A DNA stretch of 64,000 nucleotides. It comes from Acetobacterium paludosum. GTDB taxonomy: Bacteria; Bacillota; Clostridia; Eubacteriales; Eubacteriaceae. A model generated the notes under the pieces. It saw only the letters and a program-made list of their open reading frames with translations. It ran no database searches and was not told where the DNA came from. Both the position numbers and the translations under genes were made by a program. How positions within the stretch are numbered: position 1 is the first letter of the stretch; each line of letters opens with the position of its first letter. This document shows, piece after piece, positions 1 to 9,082 of this stretch. The DNA lies in assembly GCF_008086595.1 (NCBI RefSeq), contig NZ_RXYA01000002.1, positions 248,001-312,000 of the forward strand, given 5' to 3'.

Positions 1-715
1 TCTCAGCCGTGCCAGTTAGTATCATCAGATCCTCAAGTGTTTTATTTACAAAGATAATCTTTTTATCTTTATTCATGGTGGTCACTCGATAAGGCAGTGC
101 ATCAACAATTGCCAAGTAAAGTTCCATCTTGTCAACAATTGCATCCATGGTTTGATTCACATTCTCGATCACTGTTTTGTAATCACCCGAAAACGCTTTG
201 CTACTGCCTCTTTTATCAAAATTTCCGCTTTTTGCTGAATCCGCAGCCATGGCTGTTTCTGTCTCAAGCTGTTTAACAGCATCCCTGATGGTTAGCAAAC
301 TCTTTCCAAGTAAATCTTTTTCAGAATTTGGCTGTATTTCAACCGACAAGACTCCATCCGCCATCTTCTTTGCAACAATTGAATGAGTCTTGATGTTCTC
401 AGCAACCGTAGCTATTGCTAAACTCAGTTCACCTAATTGATCATTCGAATTTTGGATATTTATATCAACATCCGTATCTCCTGTTGCAAGCCGACTGGTA
501 ACTTCTGCAAGTCCGTTTATAATATTCGATGTTTTTTTTGATGCTAAAATGATGACTCCCATTATGATAACCAGTCCGATTCCTCCAGTTATCCACACAA
601 CACTTCGAGCATTTTCAGCAAACAACAGTGTCCCGACCATTAATGCGAATACGATTACAGTTGGTAACCCAATAGACAAAATCATTTTTGATAAGAAGCT
701 CCTGCTTTTTTTCAT
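1..715 (-). CDS. Methyl-accepting chemotaxis protein, N-terminal part (cut by window edge)
   Basis: The frame is open from an ATG at 715 to the left edge, giving about 238 codons of a longer protein. A GGTGG ribosome-binding site lies just upstream of the ATG. The N-terminus has two closely spaced membrane segments (about residues 10-31 and 38-57) with only a few residues between them, so there is no extracellular sensor domain. A HAMP-like region follows, rich in short helical repeats, and then a segment that reads like the start of a PAS domain (LYLAIVDALPYRVTTM near residue 205). This layout is typical of transducers that sense internal cues. The methylated signalling domain must lie outside the window. 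A HAMP/PAS histidine kinase or diguanylate cyclase is possible, but the linker style favours a chemoreceptor. Confidence 0.6.
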   Translation of the reverse strand, partial: MKKSRSFLSKMILSIGLPTVIVFALMVGTLLFAENARSVVWITGGIGLVIIMGVIILASKKTSNIINGLAEVTSRLATGDTDVDINIQNSNDQLGELSLAIATVAENIKTHSIVAKKMADGVLSVEIQPNSEKDLLGKSLLTIRDAVKQLETETAMAADSAKSGNFDKRGSSKAFSGDYKTVIENVNQTMDAIVDKMELYLAIVDALPYRVTTMNKDKKIIFVNKTLEDLMILTGTAE

Positions 716-1196
716 TTTTCCACCTTTTCCTTTTAAATTTTCACTCTTTGCCTTTTAATTCAATATTTTCCAGATATAATCTGTCTTATAAATCAGTCAA
801 TCATTTTATCTTCGTTTAAATTATCATTTTTTTCTAATTTATCTGCATTTTTAAAAGCACCTTGATCCTAACAAATCATTTGTATAGATCTTACCACTAC
901 TGCAAATTAATTTCAATAAAAACATTTTAATCGCATTTAAAAAAGCGAAATATCATGATATGATATTTCGCTTTGAGTTTTAGCTTATTTCCTTGATCGA
1001 TAATAAAATTTTATTATCTTCAGTACGCTTCTGTACTAAAATAATTTAATAACAAACCATCGATTAATACGTGTATAGTTTATCATCGCAACATTAGCAC
1101 GTCAACCCTTTCTTTATGCACATATAGCTTAGTATTGATAATTCGTTGTTTATGTGGTTTAATTAATTGATTTTATATTATCGAAACGGAGAAACT
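716..1196. other. Intergenic region, AT-rich, between divergent genes
   Basis: About 480 bases separate the divergent chemoreceptor and TetR genes. Apart from a perfect hairpin at 942-974, I see no coding potential, repeat array or RNA gene. It should hold both promoters, but no confident -35/-10 pair was found. Confidence 0.5.
942..974. terminator. Perfect 14-bp inverted repeat (terminator-like)
   Basis: Arms at 942-955 and 961-974 are exact reverse complements (AAAGCGAAATATCA) around a 5-base loop. Read on the minus strand the hairpin is followed by a T-run. It is oddly placed, because it lies between two divergently transcribed genes and not after either. It could end a leader transcript of the chemoreceptor gene or be a regulatory palindrome. 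Confidence 0.45.
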
Positions 1197-1874
1197 ATGA
1201 GTGTTAATAAAGCAAAAACAAACAAACAACTTATTTATGATACTGCCAAAAATCTTTTTTTTACAGAAGGCTACCAGGTTGGCTTTCGTCGCATCGCTCA
1301 AGAGATTGGTATCAGCCAAGGCCTGATTACCTATCATTTCAAGACTAAGCGCAATATTGCTATCGAAATTTATAAAGAAGACTATCAGATTTTATCAACC
1401 TACCTCAAATATATTGTTAATCCTGACGAAGATATTTTTTTATACATTGTCAGCTTTTATGATCTCAATTCGCGCATAGATATAGCCAATCCTGAAAAGC
1501 TCAGTTTTGTCAGGATGACGCAATCGGAAAATATTAGCTGCGAAGCTATTTATGCAAGTAGCTTTAAACAGATTTATCTTAAATTGATTATACATATGCA
1601 GCCAAACAACTACAATCAAGAAAAAAATCTTACTCTTTTTCTAGCAACTACCTATTCCACCTTCAGTGCTATTCTTCAAAAGCAAACTGAAGGTTTTGAT
1701 TTTAGTGCTGATGAGGCACTGATCCATTCAGTTGATTTAATGTACTATTGTCTGGGATATGATCGAAATCCAAAACGCACCGCTGACATTATTCAAAAGG
1801 CAAAAGAACGGGTGGATTCTTTGTTTGCCAAGTATCCCCACCTGTTGGATATTCACCAATATTTTATAAAATAA
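1197..1874 (+). CDS. TetR/AcrR-family transcriptional regulator
   Basis: This 225-residue protein has a classic TetR N-terminal helix-turn-helix at about residues 8-52 (TAKNLFFTEGY, then RRIAQEIGISQGLITYHFKTK). The C-terminal ligand-binding half is variable and ends with no recognisable domain. An ATG at 1167 would add ten residues, but the ribosome-binding site CGGAG lies 7 bases before the ATG at 1197, so that start was chosen. The gene is convergent with the corrinoid activator gene at 1986-3656 and could regulate either neighbour. The ligand is unknown. Confidence 0.8.
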   Translation: MSVNKAKTNKQLIYDTAKNLFFTEGYQVGFRRIAQEIGISQGLITYHFKTKRNIAIEIYKEDYQILSTYLKYIVNPDEDIFLYIVSFYDLNSRIDIANPEKLSFVRMTQSENISCEAIYASSFKQIYLKLIIHMQPNNYNQEKNLTLFLATTYSTFSAILQKQTEGFDFSADEALIHSVDLMYYCLGYDRNPKRTADIIQKAKERVDSLFAKYPHLLDIHQYFIK

Positions 1875-1926
1875 AAGCAATACAATTATTATCTTATTTA
1901 AACTCCGAAAAACAAATTGCTCTAGA

Positions 1927-1957
1927 ATTGATGGTTGTTTTCTAAACAGTCATCAAT
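1927..1957. terminator. Convergent hairpin between TetR and corrinoid-activator genes
   Basis: A 14-bp stem (1927-1940 with 1944-1957, two G-U pairs) closes on a 3-base loop. It lies between the 3' ends of two convergent genes, the usual place for a bidirectional terminator. No strong T-run follows directly. Confidence 0.5.
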
Positions 1958-1985
1958 CCTCAGCACATTTTTTAAATCACCTTTT

Positions 1986-3656
1986 TTAAAACTTCATCGC
2001 CTTAATAAATAATTTCTCGTAACCGGCCAGCCTTGATAGTTCAATATAGCTAACTTCATCGACTATTTTTTCGCCGGTTGCTCTTTCTTCTGTAGATAGC
2101 AAACAAAGATATGCTCCAGATTTCGAAGTATTTCCCACATAAGTGATCACATCTTCCAATTCACTGGGAATTAGTCCGGCACCAGTCAAACTTTCTGCTT
2201 TTAAATTAGCACCAAACTGACCGGCAACCATTACCTGATTGATTTCTCCGAAAGTCATTTCATTTGCCTGAACCATTGCCTGAATCCCGGAAAGGATCGC
2301 TCCTTTTGCAAGCTGCACCTGTCTGATATCCTGCTGGGTCAAATAGATATCATTTTCCTGATCAATAATAAAGTGTTTTTTACCCGCCACTTTTTCTACC
2401 AGAGGATGATCAAGTAGTCTTCCGCTTTTCCGTAATATGCCCGTTCTGTTGAGTTCTGCCACAGCGGAAAGCAGTCCGCTGCCACAAAGACCTTTTGGTT
2501 TTTCGTTCCCAATCACGGAAATCGCCACACTGATATCAGCACCATCACCTCGTAGTTTTACCTCTTCAATAGAGCCATTGGCAGCTCTCATTCCACAGCT
2601 GATGTTCATTCCCTCCAAAGCAGGACCCGCGGCACAGGAACAGGCCGAAAGTTTTCCACCCTTTGAAAGCACCATTTCCCCATTGGTTCCGATATCAATA
2701 AACAGAATGTTACCGGGATTCTGCTGAATGCTGCAGGCTAATATTCCCGCTGTAATATCTCCGCCGACAAAAGCCGACACTGAAGGCAGACAGTATACCA
2801 GACAATTTTTTGATACCGGCAATTGCAAATCATTTATTCCACTTAATATCAAGGGACCTCTAAATCCTGGTGTATAGGGAGCCGTTCCCATTGATGAAGG
2901 GTCAATTCCGGCCAACAGATGAATCATCGTCGTATTGCCGCCCACGGTAACTTCATAAATATCATTGGCTGTTAAATCATACTCCCTGTGGCATTCAGCA
3001 ATAATCTTCGCAATTAAATTTTTTAAATCTGTCAAAATCGTTTTTTGCTGAATTAATGTCCCGTTTTTCTGGATCATGGCATAATTTATTCTTGTAATTA
3101 CATCCTGTCCAAAGATTTTTTGTCCGTTTAAACAGGACATGCTGGACAGTTCACGTCCGTTTGACATATCGATCAGAGCGGCGACAACCGTGGTTGTCCC
3201 AATATCAATCGCGAGACCAAAAAGTCGATTTCTGGTATCTCCCACTTCCCGATCAATCACCTCATTGCCCGCCATAACAAGAGTATTGCCCAGTTCATCG
3301 AGGTGCTTGGAAATATATGGTTTTTTAGTAAATTCTTTTAAAAAACCCTTGCTGATGATTTCCCCGATGACCTCTTCAGGTTCCAATTCAAGGGTTAGCT
3401 CACCCTTGACCGTATGCAGACACGCCAAACGCCATCCTGCGGCTGTTTCTTGCTCTGAAAAGAATTCTTTTTCGGCATCTGCGGGAATAACATTCCCCTC
3501 CAAAATTTTCACTTTGCACTTTCCACAACACCCCACCCCGCCGCAGGGTGCATCAATTAAATTCAGTCCGGTCATGAAATGATACAGATTGTCCTCTGGA
3601 TCGCATTCATAAACACGATCGATATCGGCACCGTTTTTTATAATAATTCTTGGCAT
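1986..3656 (-). CDS. Reductive activator of corrinoid enzymes (RACE protein, ASKHA/DUF4445 family)
   Basis: This 556-residue protein would reduce inactive Co(II) corrinoid back to Co(I) on corrinoid methyltransferases, using ATP. The N-terminal plant-type [2Fe-2S] domain has ligands C38, C44, C47 and C79 (C-x5-C-x2-C then a distal C). The rest is an ASKHA-type ATPase with a phosphate loop DIGTTTVVAA at 151-160 and a second DIGTNGE loop near 320. Length and domain order match the activators of acetogen O-demethylases and related proteins such as RamA-like activators, although RamA itself carries 4Fe-4S clusters instead. It is the last gene of the methyl-transfer operon, 20 bases after the methyltransferase gene at 3677-4702. 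It may serve all corrinoid proteins in the cell, including the odm-like one at 41197-41823. Confidence 0.9.
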   Translation of the reverse strand: MPRIIIKNGADIDRVYECDPEDNLYHFMTGLNLIDAPCGGVGCCGKCKVKILEGNVIPADAEKEFFSEQETAAGWRLACLHTVKGELTLELEPEEVIGEIISKGFLKEFTKKPYISKHLDELGNTLVMAGNEVIDREVGDTRNRLFGLAIDIGTTTVVAALIDMSNGRELSSMSCLNGQKIFGQDVITRINYAMIQKNGTLIQQKTILTDLKNLIAKIIAECHREYDLTANDIYEVTVGGNTTMIHLLAGIDPSSMGTAPYTPGFRGPLILSGINDLQLPVSKNCLVYCLPSVSAFVGGDITAGILACSIQQNPGNILFIDIGTNGEMVLSKGGKLSACSCAAGPALEGMNISCGMRAANGSIEEVKLRGDGADISVAISVIGNEKPKGLCGSGLLSAVAELNRTGILRKSGRLLDHPLVEKVAGKKHFIIDQENDIYLTQQDIRQVQLAKGAILSGIQAMVQANEMTFGEINQVMVAGQFGANLKAESLTGAGLIPSELEDVITYVGNTSKSGAYLCLLSTEERATGEKIVDEVSYIELSRLAGYEKLFIKAMKF

Positions 3657-3676
3657 TTTTTACTCCCATTAATCCT

Positions 3677-4702
3677 TTATAAACTGACTATTTCCTGTTT
3701 TGTTGTTTCTACCATGGTTTGAATGTTGATTAAAGGTGTCGTAGTCGATAACCCGCAAGCCGGTGCGACAACATCCGCCCCTTTTGTCATGGCGAGCTTC
3801 ACCAGGCTTTTCACCTTCTCCGAAGATACTTCCCCCAATGCAAAACTGCTTACATTTCCCATTACCGCCATTTCCGGGATAAATGGCTTGATTTCCATAA
3901 TCGGTACAATGGCATCAAAGCTGAAAATGTTGCAGTGAAATTCCGGAATAATTTGATAGACTCTTTTCAACTTACCGCATATATGAACGATTTTCACCGG
4001 AACATCCACCGCATCTAAAACTCTATTGACGTATTTTATAGTAAAATCTCTAAATATTTGGGGACCTAATATTTCACCTGTTCCGCTTGGCTCAGAAATA
4101 CACACGACATCTGCCCCTGCCTCCACTTGAGCCTTAGCATAGACAACCAAGTTTTCAACGATAAAATTCATCAGTTTTTCGGCATCAGCCGGTTTTTTAC
4201 GGAATTCTCTCATTAAAACAGACATGTCCACTAAGGTACCCGCCGTGCTGACTGGCCCCGTCACATTGCCAATAATCGGCACATCCGTATTTTTAGCTTT
4301 TAGAATTTTGATAGCGTCAAGCACCACTTTCACTCTGCCGGAATTTACATCGATCTGCTGTAATAAATTCACCTGTGAAGTTGATTTTAATGGCGAATCC
4401 ACCACATGGGGCTCGCAGATCAGATCGCCCATGTTCACTTTTGCTCCCATTGCCTCGGCTTCCACCGTCATGCAAAAGGGCACTCCGTAATTTTCAAAAC
4501 CACCAGCTTCATTTAAAGCATAGGTAAGCGCTGCCATTTTTTCAGAATCCATATGTGCTTCAGGCCAAAGGCAACCGGATTTCACCATAATATCCCTGGA
4601 TATCATATTCATCATTCCACCTGGACAGATACAAGGCGGTTTATCAACCTCCTGTTTTCTCGCCACAGCCAAAAGTCTATCTTTTTGTGCAAATTTTCGC
4701 AT
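3677..4702 (-). CDS. MtaA/CmuA-type (UroD superfamily) methyltransferase
   Basis: This 341-residue protein has the uroporphyrinogen-decarboxylase fold used by methylcobamide-dependent methyltransferases. The zinc site of the MtaA/MtbA/CmuA family is intact: H240-x-C242 in VHICG and C316 in APACGLS. The conserved stretch PFCMTVEAEAMGA near residue 75 is shared with the gene at 10272-11165. Such enzymes move a methyl group between a corrinoid protein and a thiol or similar acceptor, or from a donor to the corrinoid. Which direction applies here is not known. The gene starts only a few bases after the stop of a 29-codon corrinoid-protein vestige (4706-4795), so its translation may be coupled to it. 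It is followed by the corrinoid activator gene. Confidence 0.85.
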   Translation of the reverse strand: MRKFAQKDRLLAVARKQEVDKPPCICPGGMMNMISRDIMVKSGCLWPEAHMDSEKMAALTYALNEAGGFENYGVPFCMTVEAEAMGAKVNMGDLICEPHVVDSPLKSTSQVNLLQQIDVNSGRVKVVLDAIKILKAKNTDVPIIGNVTGPVSTAGTLVDMSVLMREFRKKPADAEKLMNFIVENLVVYAKAQVEAGADVVCISEPSGTGEILGPQIFRDFTIKYVNRVLDAVDVPVKIVHICGKLKRVYQIIPEFHCNIFSFDAIVPIMEIKPFIPEMAVMGNVSSFALGEVSSEKVKSLVKLAMTKGADVVAPACGLSTTTPLINIQTMVETTKQEIVSL

Positions 4703-4705
4703 TGC

Positions 4706-4795
4706 TTAGGCCCCTAGTTCCAGAATAAAATATTCTTCTTCATATAATTCTACATAGTCAGATAACATCTGAAATAATTCTTCGTGGCTCTTCAT
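4706..4795 (-). pseudogene. 29-codon vestige of a corrinoid-protein gene
   Basis: A short frame starts at ATG 4795 behind GGAGAT and stops 3 bases before the next gene. Its product looks like a corrinoid protein with two large internal deletions. Residues 5-13 (EELFQMLSD) match the N-terminus of the corrinoid protein at 8338-9006 (EKYLQMLSD). ELYEEEYFI then matches VLYEEEEYYI around residue 55, and the final ELGA plus stop matches that protein's C-terminus. The DNA agrees: TTATATGAAGAAGAA and a following TATT.TATTC.GGAACT are shared. The domain that would bind cobamide is gone. It is either a decayed duplicate or a retained leader peptide that couples translation to the downstream methyltransferase. 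It is too short to be noticed by ordinary gene finding. Confidence 0.7.
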
Positions 4796-4825
4796 AATTA
4801 ATCGATCTCCTTTTACAACTTTTTG

Positions 4826-6952
4826 TTATTCCAGTTTTTCAATTTGGCAAAGCAGTGCTTTGAAAATAGGGAATCCAGAAATCGGATCTCGATTGCTAAA
4901 ATCCGTCAGCTCATTTACATTGCTGTCTTGCCATTCCTTTACCTGAATGCCTGTACCGCCGCCCTGATTGACTTCAACCGTGCCTGAAAGTACATTTTCG
5001 GTTACTTTTGCCCAAAAATTTACTTCTCCTCTTTTCGTCTTAATCAGTACTTTGTCCCCTTGTTTAATACTTCTTTCGTCGGCATCTTTCGGGTTGATTA
5101 AAACCTGTGGTATATTCTGAATTTTTACCAGACTGGGAATACTTAAGTGCTGTGAACGGAAAGTGGATTGGATTCTTGCGCCGGTATTGAGAATTAATGG
5201 GTATTCTTTATAAGCAGCTTCATCGCTGTTTGGGCCTTCTATTGGATCAACATAAACCGGAAGACCTTCATAACCGTTTTTCTCCAGCAGAAAAGATCGA
5301 AATTCCACCTTCCCGGATGGTGTTTGAAAGCCTGGCTGTCCGTCTGCACGGAGCAAACCTTTTTCGTACTTATTATATTCCACTGGCTTTTTAGGCAACT
5401 GGATTCCATCTTCGCTTTCTTTCAAACGTCCAAGAAGTTCCGGATTTTTCGCAAAGCCTCTGGTCAATATTTCTTCTTCGCTCTGGGGATAAAGATGACC
5501 GAATCCCAGTCTTTTTGCCAATTCTCCCATAATCAGAACATCGTTCTTCGCTTCCCCGACCGGTTCAATAACCTTCCTGCGCAACCGGAAATATCCGCCG
5601 GGATAACGCTGATAAGAATCAATTTCAAAATAGGTTGTTGCCGGAAGAATAACATCGGCAAAAAGGGCATCTTTTGTCATAAAGCGGTCAATCACCACCA
5701 TTAAATCCAGATTCTTATAAGCGTTCTCAAAGATCTCCGGTTGCGGATAGGAGGTTAAGGTGGACGAACCGTTGACGATCAGGCCTTTTACCGGGTATGG
5801 GTCGCCCTGCAGCACGGCTTTCGGAAATTCCATAAAATGAGCACTCCCGATAAGTTCATAAAAAAGAGGATATTCTGCCGCTCCAAAGGGCTTTAATTGA
5901 TGACGGGGAATATCAACTGGTGCCATCGGAAGTTTTGGCGGCAAACCAATAATCAGCCCTCCGGGAATATCAAGATTTCCGGTTAACGCCCAGAGAATAA
6001 ATACCGCCCGAATATTCTGAACACCGCTATTACTGTATTCAAGCCCGGTATAGGTACGTAAAGTAACTGGCTTTGATGTTGCTATTTCACGGGCCAGAGC
6101 CACGATCTGATCGCTGGCAACACCCGTGATCTTTTCCACTGCTTCCGGCGTGAATTGTTCAACATAATTCTTTAACTCATCAAAACCTACCGTCCAGTTT
6201 TTCACAAATTCCTGGTCATAAATATTTTCGGTGATGACTACATTGATCAAACCCAGCGCCAGAGCACCATCCGTACCGGATCGTACCGCAATCCACTGGT
6301 CCGCCCGGGTGGCAATATCGCTTTTCATTTGATCGATGGCGATAATTTTTTTTCCGTTTTTCTGAGCATTAACAATCCGTTTAAACATAAACGGCGGAGA
6401 ATCGGTAATCGGATTGGCGCCCCAGATAACGATCAGATTGCTGTTTTCAAAATCCGGAAGCAAACCCGTAGCCGGTATCCCAAAAGTTGTTAAGGGTGCC
6501 AGCAATCCGTAAGAAACATAACATAAGGAGCCATCACTTGCGGCATTGGGAGAACCAAACGCTTGGAGCAGATTTAAAGAGAGCATATCAACGCCATTAT
6601 AGAAATCGCCCATGGCCTGTTCAAATGCTCCCCTGCCTGAGTGGCTGGCGATAGCCTGGGGTCCAAACACTTTGCTTATGTTCTTCATTTTGTCTGCCAC
6701 TAAATCCAGGGCCTCATCCCAACTGGCTTCCCGAAAACGGCCTTCTCCTCTTTCACCAACTCTAATCAGCGGTTTTTTTATCCGATCAGGTGAATAGACA
6801 ATTTCAGGTGCCGCTTTCCCGCGTATACAGAGATTGCCAAAGGGTGTATTTTCCGCCGCTTTTACGGAAATCAGAACGCCATCCTCAACCTCAGCCTGTA
6901 TTTCACAACCTCCTGGGCATACCCCACAAATGGCTTTTTTAAATTCACTCAT
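4826..6952 (-). CDS. Molybdopterin (bis-MGD) oxidoreductase, DMSO-reductase superfamily
   Basis: This 708-residue protein has the N-terminal [4Fe-4S] motif C9-x2-C12-x3-C16-x25-C42 of formate dehydrogenase/DMSO-reductase enzymes. It also has the typical core (SHSGRGAFEQA, VIWGANPITDSPPF, LRTYTGLEYSNSG) and a C-terminal cofactor domain (LILNTGARIQSTFRSQH). The likely metal ligand is C144 in DGSLCYVS, as in polysulfide/thiosulfate-reductase-like members, and not selenocysteine. There is no Tat signal, so it should act in the cytoplasm. No small iron-sulfur or membrane subunit gene is adjacent. It sits between two methyltransferase genes of the same strand. Its substrate is unknown. It may act on the methylated or demethylated compound, or supply electrons. 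Non-redox members of this family (acetylene hydratase, transhydroxylase) are possible alternatives. Confidence 0.85.
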   Translation of the reverse strand: MSEFKKAICGVCPGGCEIQAEVEDGVLISVKAAENTPFGNLCIRGKAAPEIVYSPDRIKKPLIRVGERGEGRFREASWDEALDLVADKMKNISKVFGPQAIASHSGRGAFEQAMGDFYNGVDMLSLNLLQAFGSPNAASDGSLCYVSYGLLAPLTTFGIPATGLLPDFENSNLIVIWGANPITDSPPFMFKRIVNAQKNGKKIIAIDQMKSDIATRADQWIAVRSGTDGALALGLINVVITENIYDQEFVKNWTVGFDELKNYVEQFTPEAVEKITGVASDQIVALAREIATSKPVTLRTYTGLEYSNSGVQNIRAVFILWALTGNLDIPGGLIIGLPPKLPMAPVDIPRHQLKPFGAAEYPLFYELIGSAHFMEFPKAVLQGDPYPVKGLIVNGSSTLTSYPQPEIFENAYKNLDLMVVIDRFMTKDALFADVILPATTYFEIDSYQRYPGGYFRLRRKVIEPVGEAKNDVLIMGELAKRLGFGHLYPQSEEEILTRGFAKNPELLGRLKESEDGIQLPKKPVEYNKYEKGLLRADGQPGFQTPSGKVEFRSFLLEKNGYEGLPVYVDPIEGPNSDEAAYKEYPLILNTGARIQSTFRSQHLSIPSLVKIQNIPQVLINPKDADERSIKQGDKVLIKTKRGEVNFWAKVTENVLSGTVEVNQGGGTGIQVKEWQDSNVNELTDFSNRDPISGFPIFKALLCQIEKLE

Positions 6953-7227
6953 TATTTTTAAAACCTCCTTTTACGCAAAAGAGCCACTCATAATGCGGCC
7001 ATGTTCGCTATTTTTTGTACAATACTTTTTCTGCAGCTCTAGCCGCCTGTACCACTTAATATTTGGTGTTGGTGGAATAGCCACCAACAATTTTTTAAGC
7101 AAAAAAAGAGAACAGAGAAAACCCAATCATTTATTTTTTTAACAAAACAATCAATAAACGAAAGGAATTTTTCTCATGCCTCATGATTATTCCATACAAA
7201 ATCTACTGAATTTAAAAGGCTCAAATA
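6953..7227. other. Intergenic spacer with a GTTGGTGG hairpin
   Basis: This spacer within the methyl-transfer locus has an 8-bp perfect hairpin (7068-7075 with 7081-7088) followed by a T-run on the plus strand. No plus-strand gene ends here. The AAGGAGG for the Mo oxidoreductase is at about 6963-6969. An apparent minus-strand reading frame in the spacer is broken by stops, so I do not call a gene. Confidence 0.4.
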
Positions 7228-8301
7228 TTATTGAAAATTATCCGGATTCATTGGATATTTGGCACATTTCCGGGCTTCTTGCATAAAGGCCAGTGAATTT
7301 TCCATTGGCGTGCCATAAGCAGAATCACAACCTGTGGAAATCATAAATCCGCCCGGACTATTCCATGCCTTTTTACAGCATTCCCGAACAGCCATTTTAA
7401 CCTCTTCAGGCGTTCCCAAATGGATGACACCGATGGGGTCAACATTTCCCACTAAAAACACCTTATCGCCCACCTTTTCCTTTGCAACAGCCAAATCCAC
7501 TACATTATCAAGGCTAAGCACCTTATATCCACAGTCCACCATTTCTTCCAATACTTTCGTGGTGTCTCCGCAAATATGGCATAAAACCGGACCAGGTTTG
7601 CTCACTTCAAACATCTCAACCATTTTGCGTGAATAGGGCACAACAAATTGTTGAAACATTTTCTTTGTGATAATCGTTCCCGATGCAACCGGATCGGCGA
7701 TTGAAACCCCAAAGCCCTCTTCTAAAAAAGGCTTTGCCATTTGCTGTATTGCCTGAGCGGTAAATTTCAACAATTTATGTACCTGTTCCGGATTTTTATG
7801 AAGAGCTTTCAATAGTTGTTCTGCTCCGACCAAGGCTGATGCAGAAGTGAAAGCCCCTGAGAACATCATCCCGCAGGTGACTTCATTTCCAACTTCATCT
7901 CTTAATATTCTAACCGCATCAAAACATTTTTTTGCTGTAGGATCGTTTTCTATTGTGAAACGATCCAAATCCAACGTACTCAAATCAGCAATACTTTTTA
8001 TCGGTGGTTCAAGAATCGCCGGTTGTTGATGTTCTGGATTCGTCATTTTTGCTCCGTAATTCACCGCCATACCATGAAGACCATAACTGGCACTTACGCC
8101 ATCGCCACCAAAAACTTCATAAATTTTTTCTTGTACATCAGCGAGTGATCGGCCACTCTCAACCTCCTGTCGTCTTGTCCATCCTAACAGAGAATGACCG
8201 GGAGCGCCATAAAACATAGAAATCGGCATTCTGTCAACCGATTCCCCTTTTGCCAACGCCTGAGCTCTTTCTACTGGGGTCATTAAATCTTCTTTATACA
8301 T
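7228..8301 (-). CDS. MtaA/CmuA-type (UroD superfamily) methyltransferase
   Basis: This 357-residue protein has the zinc-binding pattern H242-x-C244 (LCHICGDT) and C325 (STGCDSAYGTP), which is characteristic of MtaA/MtbA/CmuA methylcobamide methyltransferases. The opening TPVERAQALAKGESVDRMP is typical of this family. An ATG at 8319 is possible, but a perfect AGGAGG at 8311-8316 lies 9 bases before the ATG at 8301 and overlaps the longer reading, so the shorter start is chosen. The gene follows its probable partner, the corrinoid protein, by 36 bases. Together they form the catalytic heart of this locus. Methyl donors of characterised relatives include methanol, methylamines and methyl halides; the donor here is not identifiable. 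Confidence 0.87.
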   Translation of the reverse strand: MYKEDLMTPVERAQALAKGESVDRMPISMFYGAPGHSLLGWTRRQEVESGRSLADVQEKIYEVFGGDGVSASYGLHGMAVNYGAKMTNPEHQQPAILEPPIKSIADLSTLDLDRFTIENDPTAKKCFDAVRILRDEVGNEVTCGMMFSGAFTSASALVGAEQLLKALHKNPEQVHKLLKFTAQAIQQMAKPFLEEGFGVSIADPVASGTIITKKMFQQFVVPYSRKMVEMFEVSKPGPVLCHICGDTTKVLEEMVDCGYKVLSLDNVVDLAVAKEKVGDKVFLVGNVDPIGVIHLGTPEEVKMAVRECCKKAWNSPGGFMISTGCDSAYGTPMENSLAFMQEARKCAKYPMNPDNFQ

Positions 8302-8337
8302 AAATAAGTACCTCCTCAAATTTTGTAAAATTCTGCT

Positions 8338-9006
8338 TTAAGCGCCTAACTCCACGGCTTCATTCTCCATAAGATTATTCACCAGCTTCACCGCTTCTAC
8401 GGCGTTGGCGGAATAACCATCAGCACCAATTTTTTGTGCAAAAGCTATAGAAATGGGAGCACCACCAATGATTACCTTTACTGAATCTCGAATGTCTTCT
8501 TCTTTTAGTTTTTCAATCACTTTCCGCATTCCTTGCATTGTGGTTGACATTAAGGTGGACATTGCAATAACATCAGCCTCAATTTCCTTTGCCTTGTCAA
8601 TGAAATTCTGTAAAGGAACATCTCTTCCTAAATCATACACTTCATAGCCTGCTGCTTCCAACATAACCCTTACCAAATTTTTACCAATGTCATGGGTATC
8701 ACCTTCAACAACACCAATGACGACTTTATATTTTTCTTTAGCATCGATTTTTTCCAGAAGTGGTCGTAAAACACTTAAGCCATTGTACATGGCATCCGAA
8801 CAAATCAACAGTTCCGGAATATAATACTCTTCTTCTTCATATAAAACGGCTGCTCTATTCATCCCATCTACCAATCCCTTTAAAATACCATCCAAAGCAG
8901 GATAACCTGCCTCGATGTATTCTTGCGCAACTCCTACAACCAGTTCATCTTCCATGTCTACTACATTATCAGACAACATCTGTAAATATTTCTCTTTCGT
9001 TATCAT
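8338..9006 (-). CDS. Corrinoid (B12-binding) methyltransferase protein, MtaC/MtbC-like
   Basis: This 222-residue protein carries the methyl group on a cobamide during transfer. Residues 1-85 form the four-helix cap domain (MLSDNVVDMEDE, ELLICSDAMYNGL). Residues 95-215 form the Rossmann-like B12 domain with the lower-ligand motif D103-T-H105-D-I-G-K-N and the later VIIGGAPIS. A TTG at 9012 would extend it by two codons, but GGAGGG sits only 2 bases from that codon and 8 bases from the ATG at 9006, so the ATG is preferred. It lies between a double-cubane protein gene upstream and a UroD-type methyltransferase downstream. A vestige of a paralogous gene is at 4706-4795. Confidence 0.92.
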   Translation of the reverse strand: MITKEKYLQMLSDNVVDMEDELVVGVAQEYIEAGYPALDGILKGLVDGMNRAAVLYEEEEYYIPELLICSDAMYNGLSVLRPLLEKIDAKEKYKVVIGVVEGDTHDIGKNLVRVMLEAAGYEVYDLGRDVPLQNFIDKAKEIEADVIAMSTLMSTTMQGMRKVIEKLKEEDIRDSVKVIIGGAPISIAFAQKIGADGYSANAVEAVKLVNNLMENEAVELGA

Positions 9007-9082
9007 TTTCAATACCCTCCTTAGTTTTAGATACTGTGAAATATAAAACTTGAATCAATTTTCGGAATAACCATTTTTACAC

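Noticed and set aside
6971-7130. Possible small minus-strand gene ahead of the Mo oxidoreductase
   Set aside because: The frame from the only ATG (7130) stops after eleven codons, and there is no ribosome-binding site.
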